Assembly (NCBI GenBank): GCA_006538405.1 | Contig: BJKQ01000002.1 | Coordinates: 2,666,001 to 2,730,000 of the forward strand | Reading direction: 5' to 3' | DNA length: 64,000 nt | DNA from: Hansfordia pulvinata | Taxonomy: Eukaryota; Ascomycota; Sordariomycetes; Xylariales | In this document: positions 1 to 12,075 of the stretch, in pieces | Layout of the letters: every line of letters begins with the position of its first letter | How positions within the stretch are numbered: position 1 is the first letter of the stretch | Position numbers and translations under genes: made by a program | The notes under the pieces: generated by a model | Database searches by the model: none | Seen by the model: only the letters and a program-made list of their open reading frames with translations | What the model was told of the DNA's origin: nothing

Positions 1-2691
1 CTGTGATTGGGTGGAGATGGCGGCGTGGTGTGTGCTGCTCCAAGACGCGGCGTCGCCTAGGTAGGTAGTTAGCCCGCCGAGCCAGAGCCCGCGAGGCACC
101 AAGGGCACGGGCTGCCGGGGCGACTAGTAGCGCAGGCAGAACTCGCGCACCGCGACATGTGATGTACGGGTTCGGGCGTGCGAGGGCGAGGGTGAGGGTG
201 TGAGTGTCTGTGAAGGGCAGGTGTCAGATGGATGGATGGATGGAAGTGGCCGGAGGGCGGGAGGAGAGGAGAGGCGAGGAGAAGGAAGCAGCGTGGAAGA
301 TTGACGGGGAATTCGTCATCCCAGCCGGTTGTGTTTCAGGTTTCTCGCTCGCCAGTCCCGGATCCATCGCCGCGGTCTTGAAAAGGTACGTCACCCACCA
401 GTGACGGAGACGCGAGGAAGGCACGCGTGGGGACGGAAGAGCAATTTCATCTGCAGCGTTCTTGCAGGTAGGCATATAGGTACGAGAATAACGAACGGGT
501 ATTGGTGATACGAGTACCCTATGCCTATCAAGCAGCAGCATCCATGGACGAACCCCTCGGGCCTTGATGGGAGAGCGTTCCCGTCAACGTTGAACAGAGG
601 AGAGGGGTGAAGGGGTCGGGGTCCCGGTCTGGTCGGTCGCAAGACAGCCACGCTAATTAATTCGGCCAGCCCTGAGCAAGGCGGAGGAGGCTAGACCGTT
701 AGCGGGCTAGTCTTCCAGTCGCAAACCCACTGCCAACCACCCATACGCACTCTGGCGGGCCTGCCGTGGTAGCAGAGAGGCCTGCGGATTAGGTGACGAT
801 CGCCTGACTGGAAGGACGCGGGACGAATCTGCATCCTGCACCTCTGCCGTTCGGCCCCCAGGAGCCAGGCGCATCCATTGGGTTGCCAGGCGAGTTCCTG
901 CATGTGGGAGCCATAGCAACCGCCATACAGAGACTGCAACGACACTGGCGGCTTTTCGTGTTGGCCGCGCTGCTTGGGAGTCGGGTGCGCTGCCAGACGT
1001 CGACTCGCAACACGTAGGCGGCGGGACGAGACTATCGATGACCACATGTACCGATGCGAGCTCATCATGCCTGGCCATGTCGTAATGATCATACATGCTG
1101 GATACTTTACCTACCTAATGGTAATGAAAATTACCCGTCCCGTTAACCTCCAACCTCCCTCATCCATGGATCTGGTGTAAGAAGCAAGCAGGCACCTTGA
1201 CGCGTGAGGGGTGGGGCCAGCCCGGTCTCAGCGTCAGGGGCATCCGCGTTCGACCTCACTTGAGGTTCCCGTTGCGGCTCGAGTGCGAGTACTCAGGTTC
1301 TGAATTTCGTCGGAAGTGTCCAAATAACATTGAGATGGCCATCCGAATTCGAGATGTATGAGGGGACCAGGACGTTTACAGAAAAATGCCTGGGCAGAGC
1401 AGGCCATGGCCGAGTCATTGCAGGCGTGACAGCTTGACGTCGTACATGAGACACTCTCGAGAGTGGAAAGAGGTGAGGTACTCGACTCAGCTGCATGTAC
1501 CCATACTTAGACGAGCCCAAACTGCCTTGGTCTACGAGCACTCGCACGCGTACCACTACGTAATCCGTACCCATACGGGCGGGACCCACCCAACCGATTC
1601 TACGCTGCGCCCCTCCTGCCGCCAGCCAGCCAGCCAGCTTGGGGGCAGGTGCGGCCAGTCAATCGGTCGGCCGGTCGGTCGGTCAGTCAGTCACAGTCAG
1701 TCGTCCAATTGTTTATTGTTTAGGTGTCGAGGCCTCATCACCGACTCTGCTCGGGCCCCAGTCTCCCAGCCTCCCTCTGGCTGGCCTGTCCCTGCCCACC
1801 ACGACTACTTGTGTGGGCGCCTTGCCAGTCTGCCGCCCAAAGACCTGTTTCGCTGCTCCTTGCTTTGCTCGTGCGACAGAACATTCTTCCTCTCTCAACA
1901 CGCGCTATTCTACCCACTCTACTCTACTCTCTCTCTCTCTATCTTGCATCATACTTCCCCTCAAGCCGTAAGCGCCTCGCCAGCCACCTCGAGTCTTCGG
2001 TGACCCTCCATCAGCTCAAGGTCCTCAGACACACACCATCTGCGACAGGGACCAGGTCGTCAAGACTCAGGAGCAGAAGCGCGACTTTCTCTCCCGCTCC
2101 GTTTCTACCTACCTTATCCACTCCCGCGCTATTCGTACCCTGACTGCATTCCACGCCCGGGATACTGCCGCATGATACTGCACGGTACGGGATACTGCAG
2201 GACGAGATAGCCGACGGAACGACGCGACACCGAAAGTCACGCCCCTACCTCGACCACCACCACCACCACCACGTTCAGGTACCCATTTCGAGGGCCCCCT
2301 TCCATCCCTTGCACGAGACGAGTACCCGTCCCAGGCCGCCGGCTGCCCGTGGAACCCCTCCTCGCCCTCCTGCGCGCCCTCCTTTCTGCACCTCCCTTCC
2401 CAAACGGTCCGCGCCTCCTTACCGCTTAGGTTCGAGGTTACCTGCTCGTACTGGGAGCTGCTAAGGTCAAGGCTGAGGTTACTCCACTCGGTGCACCCAC
2501 CATCCCCAAGTGACTCCTTGGAGACAGGAGGAGACGTGCTTCCCACGCACTCCCACGCGGCCTGCCGCACCGGTACCTCCAGCCTTGCTGTGCGTGCCAA
2601 CCTGCCACGCGCTCCCTGCGCCTATCGGCCTCCGCCGCCGCCGCCGCCGCCGCCATCCCATCCCCGCCGTCCGTCTTTCGGCTGCATAATA
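1..2691. other. Intergenic region, no supported gene
   Basis: Only short overlapping frames without domains or plausible splice structure are present. It holds simple repeats: GATG units near 228-243, CAGC and GGTC/AGTC units at about 1620-1703, a CT run near 1920-1942, CCA triplets near 2249-2272 and CCG triplets near 2627-2655. The pyrimidine-rich stretch from about 1700 to 2690 is probably promoter and 5' leader of the gene starting at 2692. A short minus-strand tail ending at a TAG near 155-160 could be the end of an exon of a neighbouring gene, but nothing confirms it. Confidence 0.6.
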
Positions 2692-4293
2692 ATGCCCAGG
2701 GGCGCGCCGCGGCCAGCCGCCTCCTCTCCCGTCACCCCAACCCGCACGCGAGGGATGAAATCTTCCACCCTGTCTGCGGCCCCCGACTATAGCGGCTCCG
2801 ACTATGGTGACTACGACCTCCCGTGCGTTGACGACCAAGAAGACCACCACCCTGCTAGACATGACGGTCGCCCTCATCACGTCTCCAGCCTAAGCTTGGA
2901 CAAGCCGCACCACCCCCGTTCTCACTCGCAGCACTCGTCACCCTCAAAATCCAAGGCTCTCCCTCGCCACCTCGCCACCAACGACACCAGCTACGAGCCT
3001 CACCACCTGCACCAACGCCAGCAATCGGCCCCCGTCTTCTCCATCCCGCGTCTGCAGACCCGGTCTCTCTCTCCCCAGCGCTCCCATTCTCGCCACCAGT
3101 CCCAAGGCATGCCTTTCACCGGCGATGCCCGCAGCCGGCGGCGCCCTGATCAATCGCCCACCAAGCTGGCCGGCTGGCTCAGCGGCTCGTCAACGCCGTC
3201 CATCGATGAGGCCACCTCCCCTGACACCACTCCGAAATCCAAGCAGAGCACAATCCCCAGCGAAGCTACCACCACCAAGACAACACCCCAGTCGCGCTTT
3301 GGCTTCTTTGCGTCCTCCATGTCCGCATTGACGACCCGTCTCACGCCCCAACAGTCCTCCCAACATCCCCACCACATTGACGATGAGCTATGCAACCTCG
3401 ATGTCGAAGCTGCCCTGTCTGCAGCTTCTTCCTCCTCTCCAGATGGCAACACTTCCCCGCAAGCCCTGCACAGAAATCTTCAGCTCGAGGCAACGAGTCT
3501 GTTGCTGAAGATGCAGAACGCTTATCGTGAACGTACGGCAGTACTACAGGACGTGCAGAATGAGCGCGATGCGCAGCGTGAGGAGATGGAAGAGACCAAG
3601 CTGCGAATTGACCTCTTCAAGACTCAACTGGAGGATATGGCTGTTAAGGCCGGAGAGCACGAGCGCGAAATGCTGGCCATGCGCGCGGAGTTGGAGGCTG
3701 AGAGAAAAGCTCGCCATGTCGCGGAGCGGATCGTCCAAGAAAAGGCCTTCTCTACGGATGGCGCATCTGTATCAGAAGACCTCGGTGTTGACGACGAGTC
3801 CGAACGCAGGAGATGGCGCAAGAGCAACGGCACCATGAGATCCGACATCAGCCTCGAGACTGACGCGGACAGCGCCGAGAGCGAAAGCGTCTTCTCGCGG
3901 TGTCGGAGCCCAACTATCATGACGACCGCCACCGAGAGTGACGGCGTCAATGACATTCCGACCCTCACGACCACCACTATCGTCTCTCCTGCGCCCCAGA
4001 GCCAGTCGACTTCACCCACGAAAGCTAGCGGCAATGCGTCGCTGCTCAACATCCCCAAGCCCAAGACTCAACAGCTGTCAACTTTCCAGAAGCTTGTCAA
4101 GGGCATCTCTGGCGACACGAGTGATGGTTCTGGTGCCGATGGGTGCCGCAACTGTCGTGGCCAGGACTCAAGCGCTGCTTGGAACACGGCCGGTATTCTA
4201 CGCGATGAAAACAGGGACCTGAAGCAGCGTGTCTCCCAACTGGAGGTCGCCGTTGAGGGTGCCCTTGACATGGTCAACGGGATAGGCCTTTAA
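2692..4293 (+). CDS. Unrecognised coiled-coil protein (533 aa)
   Basis: I do not recognise the family. The frame is open without introns, and the first in-frame ATG is at 2692; an alternative start is the ATG at 2755. The first 250 residues are Ser/Pro/His-rich and look disordered, with many SP and RSxS sites that could be phosphorylated. Residues about 260-350 form a strong heptad-type coiled coil rich in Glu, Arg and Leu (encoded at about 3475-3745). A Ser/Thr-rich acidic linker follows, then a CRNC motif near residue 485, then a short second coiled coil (RDENRDLKQRVSQLEVAVE) that ends the protein. The layout resembles a scaffold or cytoskeleton-linked protein, but that is inference. Codon use is strongly C/G-ending, as in the confirmed genes. 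No signal peptide or membrane segment is visible. Confidence 0.8.
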   Translation: MPRGAPRPAASSPVTPTRTRGMKSSTLSAAPDYSGSDYGDYDLPCVDDQEDHHPARHDGRPHHVSSLSLDKPHHPRSHSQHSSPSKSKALPRHLATNDTSYEPHHLHQRQQSAPVFSIPRLQTRSLSPQRSHSRHQSQGMPFTGDARSRRRPDQSPTKLAGWLSGSSTPSIDEATSPDTTPKSKQSTIPSEATTTKTTPQSRFGFFASSMSALTTRLTPQQSSQHPHHIDDELCNLDVEAALSAASSSSPDGNTSPQALHRNLQLEATSLLLKMQNAYRERTAVLQDVQNERDAQREEMEETKLRIDLFKTQLEDMAVKAGEHEREMLAMRAELEAERKARHVAERIVQEKAFSTDGASVSEDLGVDDESERRRWRKSNGTMRSDISLETDADSAESESVFSRCRSPTIMTTATESDGVNDIPTLTTTTIVSPAPQSQSTSPTKASGNASLLNIPKPKTQQLSTFQKLVKGISGDTSDGSGADGCRNCRGQDSSAAWNTAGILRDENRDLKQRVSQLEVAVEGALDMVNGIGL

Positions 4294-5666
4294 ACTCAAG
4301 GTTGAAGCTCTCAAACTCATAGACCAGGCGGCTGGCCAGTACCCACCACCCCAGAGTGACACCCTTCAGTACTGAAGGAATCGCCATCTCACTTGGGGCC
4401 CCTTTTTGACGACCCCCAACTTTTTCATCTTCATCATGATCACTCATCGACTACATATTACCACCATCTCATCACGACACCATGGGCATTTTCATAGGTG
4501 CTGAGGGACTTTGACACGACTGACGGGCTATTGGCGTTTGCATACGGCGGTATGGATTGTTTAGGGTATATTGTTTGTTTGCATTGCACCTGCATTGACC
4601 CAACGGAGCCGTTTGGACACAATTTACAAGGCCAAGTGGATGTTATCAGCGGCATGTTCAAAAATCGCTTAAGAGCTTGTGCAATATTGGGCTCCAGACT
4701 GAGCTGTTGCCTCTGATTTGTGCGCATTACGGACCTGTCCATGCCCACTAATAGAACAAAAACATTCCAAAACTTACTGATGGTTCAAGAACGTGACAAA
4801 TTTGCAAGAATGCTTGGGATGGAGATGCTTCGGATCATCTGACTTACGAGCCCGTTATTTTTGTGCGAGTAGATGACATGGCAACGAGACCACTACCTGC
4901 GTGTCAGGGTAATCAATGATCGTAGTTTGTAACCAGTGAATCTGCTACCATGGTACCCAGGACGCATTTCAACCCCAATAAAAAACATACATGTCGTTGT
5001 CTTCCTAGCAGGAGCGGGGACCCGCGTTGCTAATGGCTCACATTCGACTGCCAATGATTCCCGACACGCAATAACACTGGCGAGCGTGGGTAAGGCCCTG
5101 GTACGGGCATACGATTATGAACGCAATGAAAAGTGTCTCTTGTGGGTTATAAGGTCTTCTCGTCTGGTTGTTATCTTTTCCGCTTTCTTTGATTCGTATT
5201 TCTGACGGCAGCCTAGTTCTTGAGAAGTGACCAGTAGGCGGGAGCCCTCGTCTCAAACCAAATTCCCATCTCCCCGGGCTTTTGTTCTTACGTGACGGAT
5301 GCCCTGAACACACGCAAGATACAGGATATGTACAAGGGCGGGCGGGCCTCTCCCTCCGACACGATCGGGAGCTCACAGGCCACGGTATTCGCAAGTCTGG
5401 GCCGCGGGATGAGGAAGGGGAGACGGCGTGTCTGCAGGTCCGCGCTGGACTCGAACACGACGAAAGAAAACCTTCTCCCCGACCCGATAGCTCGCGGCTC
5501 TTTCGTGGCCGAGCGAGACGAGACCTTTCCTTCGGTCCCGCAAACAGGCGCGTCGTGACCCCATCTCCGTCCTCCCTCCGCGCTCTCTTTCTCTCTCTCT
5601 TTGAAAACAGGCTGCCCTCTTCACCCTCCGCCCCTCTGATCGGATCGTTCTCACAGCGGCCTTCTT
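4294..5666. other. Intergenic, convergent 3' regions
   Basis: This lies between the coiled-coil gene (+) and NDUFB3 (-), which converge on it. It is moderately AT-rich with frames of at most about 90 codons and probably holds both 3' untranslated regions. I see no RNA gene or repeat of note. Confidence 0.5.
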
Positions 5667-6277
5667 CTAGTGGTGGGCCTCGCCGTGGTGGTGGTCGTCC
5701 TGGAGGAAGAAGTGCTCGTAGCCTAGGTAGACGGCGAAGGCGGCGGTGGCGATGCCGAGGCCGGGGAAGGCGCGGTTGAAGCGGTTCCAGCGCGAGAACT
5801 GGCCGGTGTAGCGCCACGCCTCGCTGGTGTCGGGGTCAGTTTCTTCTCTTGACGGGCGGGGTTTGTGTGCGTGCGTGCGTGCGTGTTTGTGTGTGTGTTT
5901 ATCATGGGAACAGATCTGTTCCACTCGGGGCAAAATGAAATTGGTGGTGAGGGTGCTTGTTGAGGAGCAGTGGCGTGCGGCAGAATGCATTCGGCGTAAC
6001 GCGGGGGGGGAACTCACGCTCTCTCCCAAGGGTCGTAGCGCGGCTGGCCGGCGGAGGCGGCGAACTTGCGGGGGTCGAAGCCGGTGATGCTGGGCTTGGG
6101 GGCGTTGTTGCCGGCGCGGAGTATCCTGTTGATGGGGAGGGCAGTCTGGTCAGCGAGCGATATTCGTGAGTCCGTTGGGGGGGGGGGTCTTTTTTGTCCT
6201 GAGGCGGGCAGACTCGCGGGCAGCCATTGACTGGCGATTTGTGGCACATGAAGGGGCACGCACCTAGAGGGATACAT
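5667..6277 (-). CDS. NDUFB3: NADH:ubiquinone oxidoreductase subunit NDUFB3 (B12)
   Basis: This is a small accessory subunit of mitochondrial complex I, anchored in the inner membrane. I model three exons: 6277-6264 (14 nt), 6125-6018 and 5823-5667, giving 92 aa. Donors are GTGCGT and GTGAGT, and acceptors are CAACAG and CACCAG. The hallmark is PRYDPWERAEAWRY spanning the second junction, followed by a hydrophobic segment (FPGLGIATAAFAVYLGYEHFF) and a His-rich tail (DDHHHGEAHH), both typical of fungal B12 subunits. The 14-nt first exon encodes only MYPSR plus part of the next codon. It is needed because exon 2 has no in-frame ATG, and it is the least certain part. Intron 2 contains a GTGC/GT repeat (about 5862-5902). 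Confidence 0.88.
5862..5902. repeat. GTGC/GT microsatellite in NDUFB3 intron 2
   Basis: Alternating GTGTGC, GTGC and GTGT units lie inside the 194-nt second intron of the NDUFB3 gene. Confidence 0.8.
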
Positions 6278-8455
6278 GGCGATTGATGTGGAATCCGGGA
6301 TCGAGAGGCTGCGGTGGTGTCGTGGGCGTGGGGGGTCGATCGGGATTGCGGTCGAGGTTGCGGGTGCGGTCGTGATGAGGTCGATTGGCGGCGAGGCAGT
6401 CGGTCGGGTCGTGTAATTGTGGTCTCGGGATTGGCTGGCCCGCGGGCGAGGTACATCCAATGCAGGTCGACTTACACAAGGTAAGGTACTTCTCCTGCGG
6501 CTCACTCCACCCTGTAAACTGCTGCAGCAGGCTTCCATGCGGATGTCACTGCTTGGACCCGCTCTGGGCCGACTTGCAGATGGCGGCCGACTGGCAAGGC
6601 TGTCGAGTAGAGCGCATCAATTACCAGGACAGGCACCATCCTTTTTAATAACGCCCTGCGCTGCAACTCCCAGGATCCGATTACAACAGTCGTCAAGCAT
6701 CATGTAGCGGTGGACTTGAAGCTTGAAGGCTCGTATACATTGTACCATGGCCGACAGCCACTGTGTAACCTTGAATGATCAGGTAAATTAGGGGCCGAGA
6801 CCTACGTTGGGTACCTATGTAGGTGCATGTATGGCAAGCCAGCTGCAAGAGGGCCTACCTCCTACGAGTATCTACAAACTTAATGTGTCCGGTTGCCTCG
6901 TTTCTTGATCACTTTCGCTGCAGACATGCTCGCAGTTCGTCCACGACAGTTGCTCGACGCACCGCTTGAGTTATATAAGGTGGTTAATTTTAGGGGTCTT
7001 TGTATGCTTTGTTATCAATTTTTGGGCTTTAAAGTGAGCTTCCGTCGGTGACTTGGTATAGCCAGGTACTCGTACGCGTATCCATTGTCACCGTAATGAG
7101 TACGGCAGTCTTATTTACTAAAAACGAGCTTGGTGGACACTCCCGATGTACCGGCTTATGTTCGTCAGGAAAGAGACGAAGCCTTACCAGCCGCATATAC
7201 CGTGAAACACTCTCCGTAAGTTGGATGTGAGGCTCGCACGCGACGTAAACTGTAAGCTGCTTGAGAATGGCGTAAGCAGCGCTGCCACGCAGTGCCCGTG
7301 GTCAACAGAGCCCCATCCCTCATCAGGTCCATGAGTGGATGGATGTACCTGATTTCGCGGATGGCTTGGGTACCTGCAGGAGAACCAGCCCTTGAATAAG
7401 GCACCCGCCGTTTCCATTCAGCTCCATGCCCGGCACTCAGAGTTCCGATACTTCTTTGGAGATTTAGATTGCCGGCACGGGCCACCATCGGCCCAGAACA
7501 TATCTCGTACCTCTACAAAAGCTCCAACGCCCGCAAAGGGATTGGCTTCGTTCGAGTGTACCTAGCCCACATGTACCTCCTTCCAGTGCGGATCGGAAGA
7601 CGCAGTAGTACCTGGTTATCTACCTAAGGTACCTGCCCGCATCCATACACCTGGTACTCGCCATCCAATAGCCGGAGGGACCTTAGGTACCTACTCAGCA
7701 AAGGGCGGGCGTGGGCTGTCCAGCATCCATCAGGGCTGGCCGGGCAGGGCTCGACAACCTTGAGCTACCACGTCGCTCGACTACAGCACCTCGTTCATCT
7801 TGCCCCATCACCACCACCACCACCCACTTCGCCGCCCTCACCCACGCCCACGCCCGCGCTCACGCATGCATATCCATCGCCGCCATAACACAACACCCTG
7901 CATCCACTGCAGGCCGCCCTTCTCATATCGCCATCGCCGCAGCCATCCGCCGTTACAAATCGGGTCTGCCCCCCTCTCACAATCTGTCGCCGGCTCAGGG
8001 ACTGTCCCACCTCCGACTTCTCGGCATCGACGACGACGACGACAGCTCCGTGGTCCGGTTACTCCGCCCCGTGACTTGGCCTCTGTCTGTGCTGCGCATA
8101 CGCTCACCTCACTCTTCTGCGCGCCTCTGCTGAGTCACCGGGAGCAGCGCATCTCTCCCCACCTCTCACAGCCGCCATATCGCCGGCATCGTTGTTGGAG
8201 GGGTAGGAGTCGCCCTCAGCTCCGACAAGTCACGTCCGGATTCTTCTCCTGTCGCTTTTGGTTGCGCACACGCCTCTACCGATAACCCATCCGCTGGGTT
8301 CTGCCACGCGATCCCCGCGAGAGCTGCGTTGCCTCGTCGCCCTCCCGACTTGACCCATGACGGCCGACTCGTATCGCTTGCCATCCACCACATCGACAAG
8401 GTCCAAGACCTGGTAGTGCAGAGGCCTGCTGTCCCCTTAGTTCCCAATCCATACT
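6278..8455. other. Intergenic, divergent promoter region
   Basis: This separates NDUFB3 (-) from CAF1 (+). No gene is supported. A TATATAAGG sequence lies near 6972 but is far from either start. Copies of the TAGGTACCT-type and TACTCGTA-type short palindromes occur near 6860, 7065, 7635 and 7685. From about 7750 to 8455 the sequence is C-rich with CCA and CGA triplet runs, as expected of a long CAF1 5' leader. Confidence 0.5.
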
Positions 8456-10022
8456 ATGGCGCCCAATCAGAGGTTCCAGAGCGGCATGCCCGCGCCGCCG
8501 CCATATCCTCACCAGTTCTCCTCCCATCCATCGCAGTCGCACCCCAACTCTCACCAGCCGCCATCTCTCACCAACCCTGCGTATCTCGCCGCAGCCGGCG
8601 CCCAGATGAGCCCGTTTGCCGCAAACGGCCTCGGGCTCGGCGGTGGCATCAATGCTGCGGCCGCGAATTTTGGCGTTGCCGACCAGTCCGGCTTCGCTAG
8701 CCAAGCTGCGAGATCTGGCTTCCAGCACGGCGCTCAGATGCAGCAGCAACACCACCCCCACCAGCAGTCACACAGCCTTGGGGGCGATCGATCTGGCCGC
8801 CAAGGCGGTGCGGGTAAGGCCCGCATACGCGAGGTCTGGAAACACAATCTCGAGGAGGAGATGTCCATTCTTATGGGCCTGGTTAATGACTACCCATATG
8901 TTGCCATGGTAAGTCCTCACGTCCGCAGCGCCCAGTGGCCTGGTTGATGGACCGAGCCGTCCACTGATTTCACCACTTTAGGACACGGAGTTCCCTGGAA
9001 TTGTCGGCCGGCCCATGGGAGGATTCCGGGGCAAGAGCGACTACCACTACCAGTGCCTGCGAGTCAACGTGGACCTGCTCAAGGTGATTCAAATTGGCAT
9101 CAGCTTGTTCAACGACAAGGGCGAGACGCCTCCCGAGAGACCGAGTCCCGCCGACATGGCCAACCCGCGGAGGCACGGTGGCCAGGCTCAAGCACCCATG
9201 ACCTGGCAATTCAACTTCAAGTTCTCGCTGAAAGAGGAAATGTACAACCAAACCTCGATCGAATCGCTACAGGCGGCCGGCATCAACTTCGATCTGCTCG
9301 ACAGGGACGGCATTGACCCCAACAAGTTTGCTGCCCTGCTGATCCCGTCCGGCCTCGTGTGCTTCGACAACGTCAAGTGGCTGTCCTTCCACGGTGGGTA
9401 CGACTTTGGGTACCTGACCAAGCTGCTGTCGGATAACAAGCTTCCGAACGACGAATTCGAGTTTGACGCCATTATGAAGAAGTGGTTCCCTACGACCTAC
9501 GATGTCAAGCACTTGATGAAGTATGCCGTCAAACTCCACAACAGTGGGATGCTCACCCCAACCGACCCCGCCTCGGCCGAGATCATGCAAAAATTCGAGC
9601 AGAAATCCGGTCTGGAGAGCATTGCCGAGGCACTCAAGATTAAGAGGGTGGGCGCGGCGCATCAGGCTGGTTCCGACAGCCTTCTCACGGGTAAGGTCTT
9701 CTATCAGCTCCGTGAGAGGATATACAACGGGGAGATTCCCGACGACCACATCGGCAAGGTTTGGGGTCTGGGATTCTCCGGCATGGAGATGCCCCTGGTG
9801 CCACCGAGCCAGGGTGGTGGCCAAGACCAGACCCCCAATGGCGGTCCCAACGGGAACACTAATGGTGCCGGGCCGAGCACACCGGGCACCACCAGCGCCG
9901 GCCTGGCAACCACGCCAGCAGCACAGTCGCACAACACCAACGGCTTGGGCGGAATGGGTCCCATGACACCTGGTGGAGGCGGAGGTGTGTTTGGATCGTT
10001 CTTCCAGCAACCCCAAAGATAG
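8456..10022 (+). CDS. CAF1: CCR4-NOT deadenylase subunit CAF1/POP2
   Basis: This is the DEDD-family poly(A) 3' exonuclease of the CCR4-NOT complex, which shortens mRNA tails in the cytoplasm. Exons are 8456-8908 and 8982-10022, with a GTAAGT donor and TTTAG acceptor, giving 497 aa. Residues 1-130 are a Gln/Pro/His-rich extension, which is usual in filamentous fungi. The catalytic domain starts at IREVWKHNLEEEM. Acidic catalytic residues are visible as MDTEFPG (D152, E154, right after the intron), the Asp of GGYDFGYL, and the Asp of AHQAGSDSLLT. The domain ends near GKVWGLGFSG, followed by a Gly/Asn/Thr-rich tail ending in FFQQPQR. The frame then stays open for 145 more codons beyond the TAG at 10020-10022 (see separate entry). 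The identity is certain; the true C-terminus is not. Confidence 0.95.
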
Positions 10023-10460
10023 AGTCGTTCAGATGGCGTGGCTGGCAGAGTGACACGGCCTTTTGGGAACCAATGGCGAAGCCAGGTAAAGTCTGTGAAT
10101 TTGCAGACACCTGTTGCTGGAGGCTATTCCGGGACCCCCACACCCTTTCCGGGAGTTTCGCGAAGACGCTTCGCCCCAAGGAGCGAGCCGACACCAGTAT
10201 ATCAAGCTACAACGTTTGCATCACCTATTATACACGCGCCGCAAGAACCCATCTACTCGATGACAGCTACTGGGTATCCAGGATATGAGCCAAACCCGAT
10301 GATGGCGGGCTACGCATCCGACGAAGGCTGGCACGAGATGCAGATTTGGAACAACGAATATCAACACACCGGGTACGAATACACCCCAAACCCGCTTAAT
10401 CATGGCACAGGGTTTGTCCGCCCGGGCTACCTTGCCCGCTCCTATTCATTTAAGCACTGA
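10023..10460 (+). other. In-frame open extension after CAF1 stop
   Basis: Immediately after the CAF1 TAG the same reading frame continues for 145 sense codons to a TGA at 10458-10460. The predicted peptide is Pro/Tyr/Gly-rich with aromatic motifs such as GYPGYEPNPMMAGY and EMQIWNNEYQ. Third-position GC is lower than in the upstream exons, so it could be ordinary 3' untranslated sequence. It could also be a readthrough extension or an alternative last exon. A weak donor (GTGTGT at 9985) and a TTTGCAG acceptor ending at 10106 exist, but joining them does not keep this frame. Whether it is translated cannot be decided from sequence. Confidence 0.4.
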
Positions 10461-11263
10461 GAGGCTGGAAAGGGTCCTGAATAAAATCGTTTTGTACTGT
10501 CCTGCTTGTCCCATGCGTTGTCACATAGGTGGGCAGGAGACGTTTTGTTTCAGGGTCAGTGAGCACACCTGGAGAGTTTTTGTACGAGGTTTTCGAGTTC
10601 ATGGTGCTAGGATCCTTCACGTTTTGGTTTTATCAGATTCCCCGGCTGCATGGTCAGGGCCATTGGCGCTAGAAAGGAGGCACGGGTCAGCGGGAGTATT
10701 ACCAGGAGTCATCGGAAGGTAGTCGGCTTAGGGCGGGCAGCTGAGTAATGAACAACATCTACTTTCCGACATTTCCATGGCCTGCTTCATAGGGCCTTTC
10801 TTCGTGGTTAGAGCTCTCTGGTCGGGACCATCATTGAATTTGCCGAAGTAACAATCAGGGCCCAAAGACGTAATACATGTTTGTATCTCACAGCGGTGGA
10901 GGTCAGTAAGTTAATAACCAAGGTTGGGACTTGGTGTTGCAGTGGCGAAGAGCGTTGTCTCATGCGGACGGGCTGGCCGGCCCTGATCCGGAGGCAGGAT
11001 ATCGTGTGAACGAATATCAGGTCATTGATCAGATGTCGGTTTTGATGCGCCAAATGCAACGGTGCAGGCAAAGCACTTCAGTGACGATACCCATTTGAAG
11101 ATGTTTTCGAACGAACGCACTCGCTCCATCGAACGAGATTTGCACAACGATTCATCAGATAGATGCAAGAAGGGCGAATATCTATCATCCATCAAAATGA
11201 ACCGTTGCTACCTGCCTCTTCAGGAGGGCTACAGCAAAAAAATGTCAGATGGAAATCCTAATC
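10461..11263. other. Intergenic, no feature seen
   Basis: This lies between CAF1 (+) and the tRNA gene (-). It is moderately AT-rich with no frame of convincing length, and probably includes the CAF1 3' end. Confidence 0.5.
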
Positions 11264-11358
11264 TCCCCCGGACAGGCTTGAACTGTCAACCTCCTGATGA
11301 TCTGGAATCGGGATGAGCGATAACAGTCAGACGCGCTAGCCAATTGCGCCACGGAGGA
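11264..11358 (-). tRNA. tRNA-Asn (GTT) with 22-nt intron
   Basis: The minus strand folds as a tRNA. The 7-bp acceptor stem is TCCTCCG with CGGGGGA (one T-G pair). The D-arm carries GCGCAATTGGCTAGCGC. The anticodon stem is TCTGA paired with TCAGG, and the T-arm is GACAGTTCAAGCCTGTC. The loop CTGTTA contains anticodon GTT (positions 11324-11322). The 22 nt at 11299-11320 interrupt the loop one base 3' of the anticodon, the canonical place for a nuclear tRNA intron removed by the tRNA splicing endonuclease. The mature length is 73 nt without CCA, which is not encoded. Confidence 0.93.
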
Positions 11359-12075
11359 TCTCCTTGTACTGGATGAAATTTTTCAGCCGTAAGTTTGCAT
11401 ACATAGTGCAACGCAATTGCGCTGGACTCGCTTTCGAAGACCACACTCCCGTCTTTCGCAGCCAGTGCCCGCGTGAGACGACTTGCCCAACTCCGAGGTC
11501 GGCGGTGGCATCGCTGTGCGGGCGGCCAACATGGCTGGTCCGCCCACCCGCAAAGCGACGTTGATGACGATGAAGCCTCGACAATCAATCGCCTAGGCAC
11601 ATGCTACTCACTGGCCGACCAGCTCAGAAATCACATTCTTTCAACATCGTTGGTCTTGGTTCTGGCGCTTGGCGATTAGTCGTTGGTCTTGCAATCCCGC
11701 CCAGTCGCTTCTGGGTGAAAATCGAGCAGACCACACGGAGCTAGAAATGCAATTACGCTCCCGAAGAAGCCCGAGTGATGGCCATTGAGTTGATATACAA
11801 GTTGCTAAGACCGTCGAAGATGGCAAAGGCCTCATCACCTACTTCCAGCAATCTAGAGAAAAAGCAAGGCAGTGACCGCCAACGCCCCCCCGGGTATTTC
11901 CATGTACCCGTAAATCCGCCAAACACCCGCTGAATTAGAAAGTCGATATGAATGGAATCGCTGGTAAGACAAGATACGTTTGCCTGTGCGCTTGTGCACG
12001 GGGACGGAGAGATCCGGCCACGAGTTGGTGCAACTGCGGTCGTTTGAAGAAACTTCGCCGGAGGAACACGCCAAC
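11359..12075. other. Intergenic, no feature seen
   Basis: This is the region between the tRNA gene and the 3' end of the Gid9/Fyv10 gene. No coding frame or RNA is supported. Confidence 0.5.
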
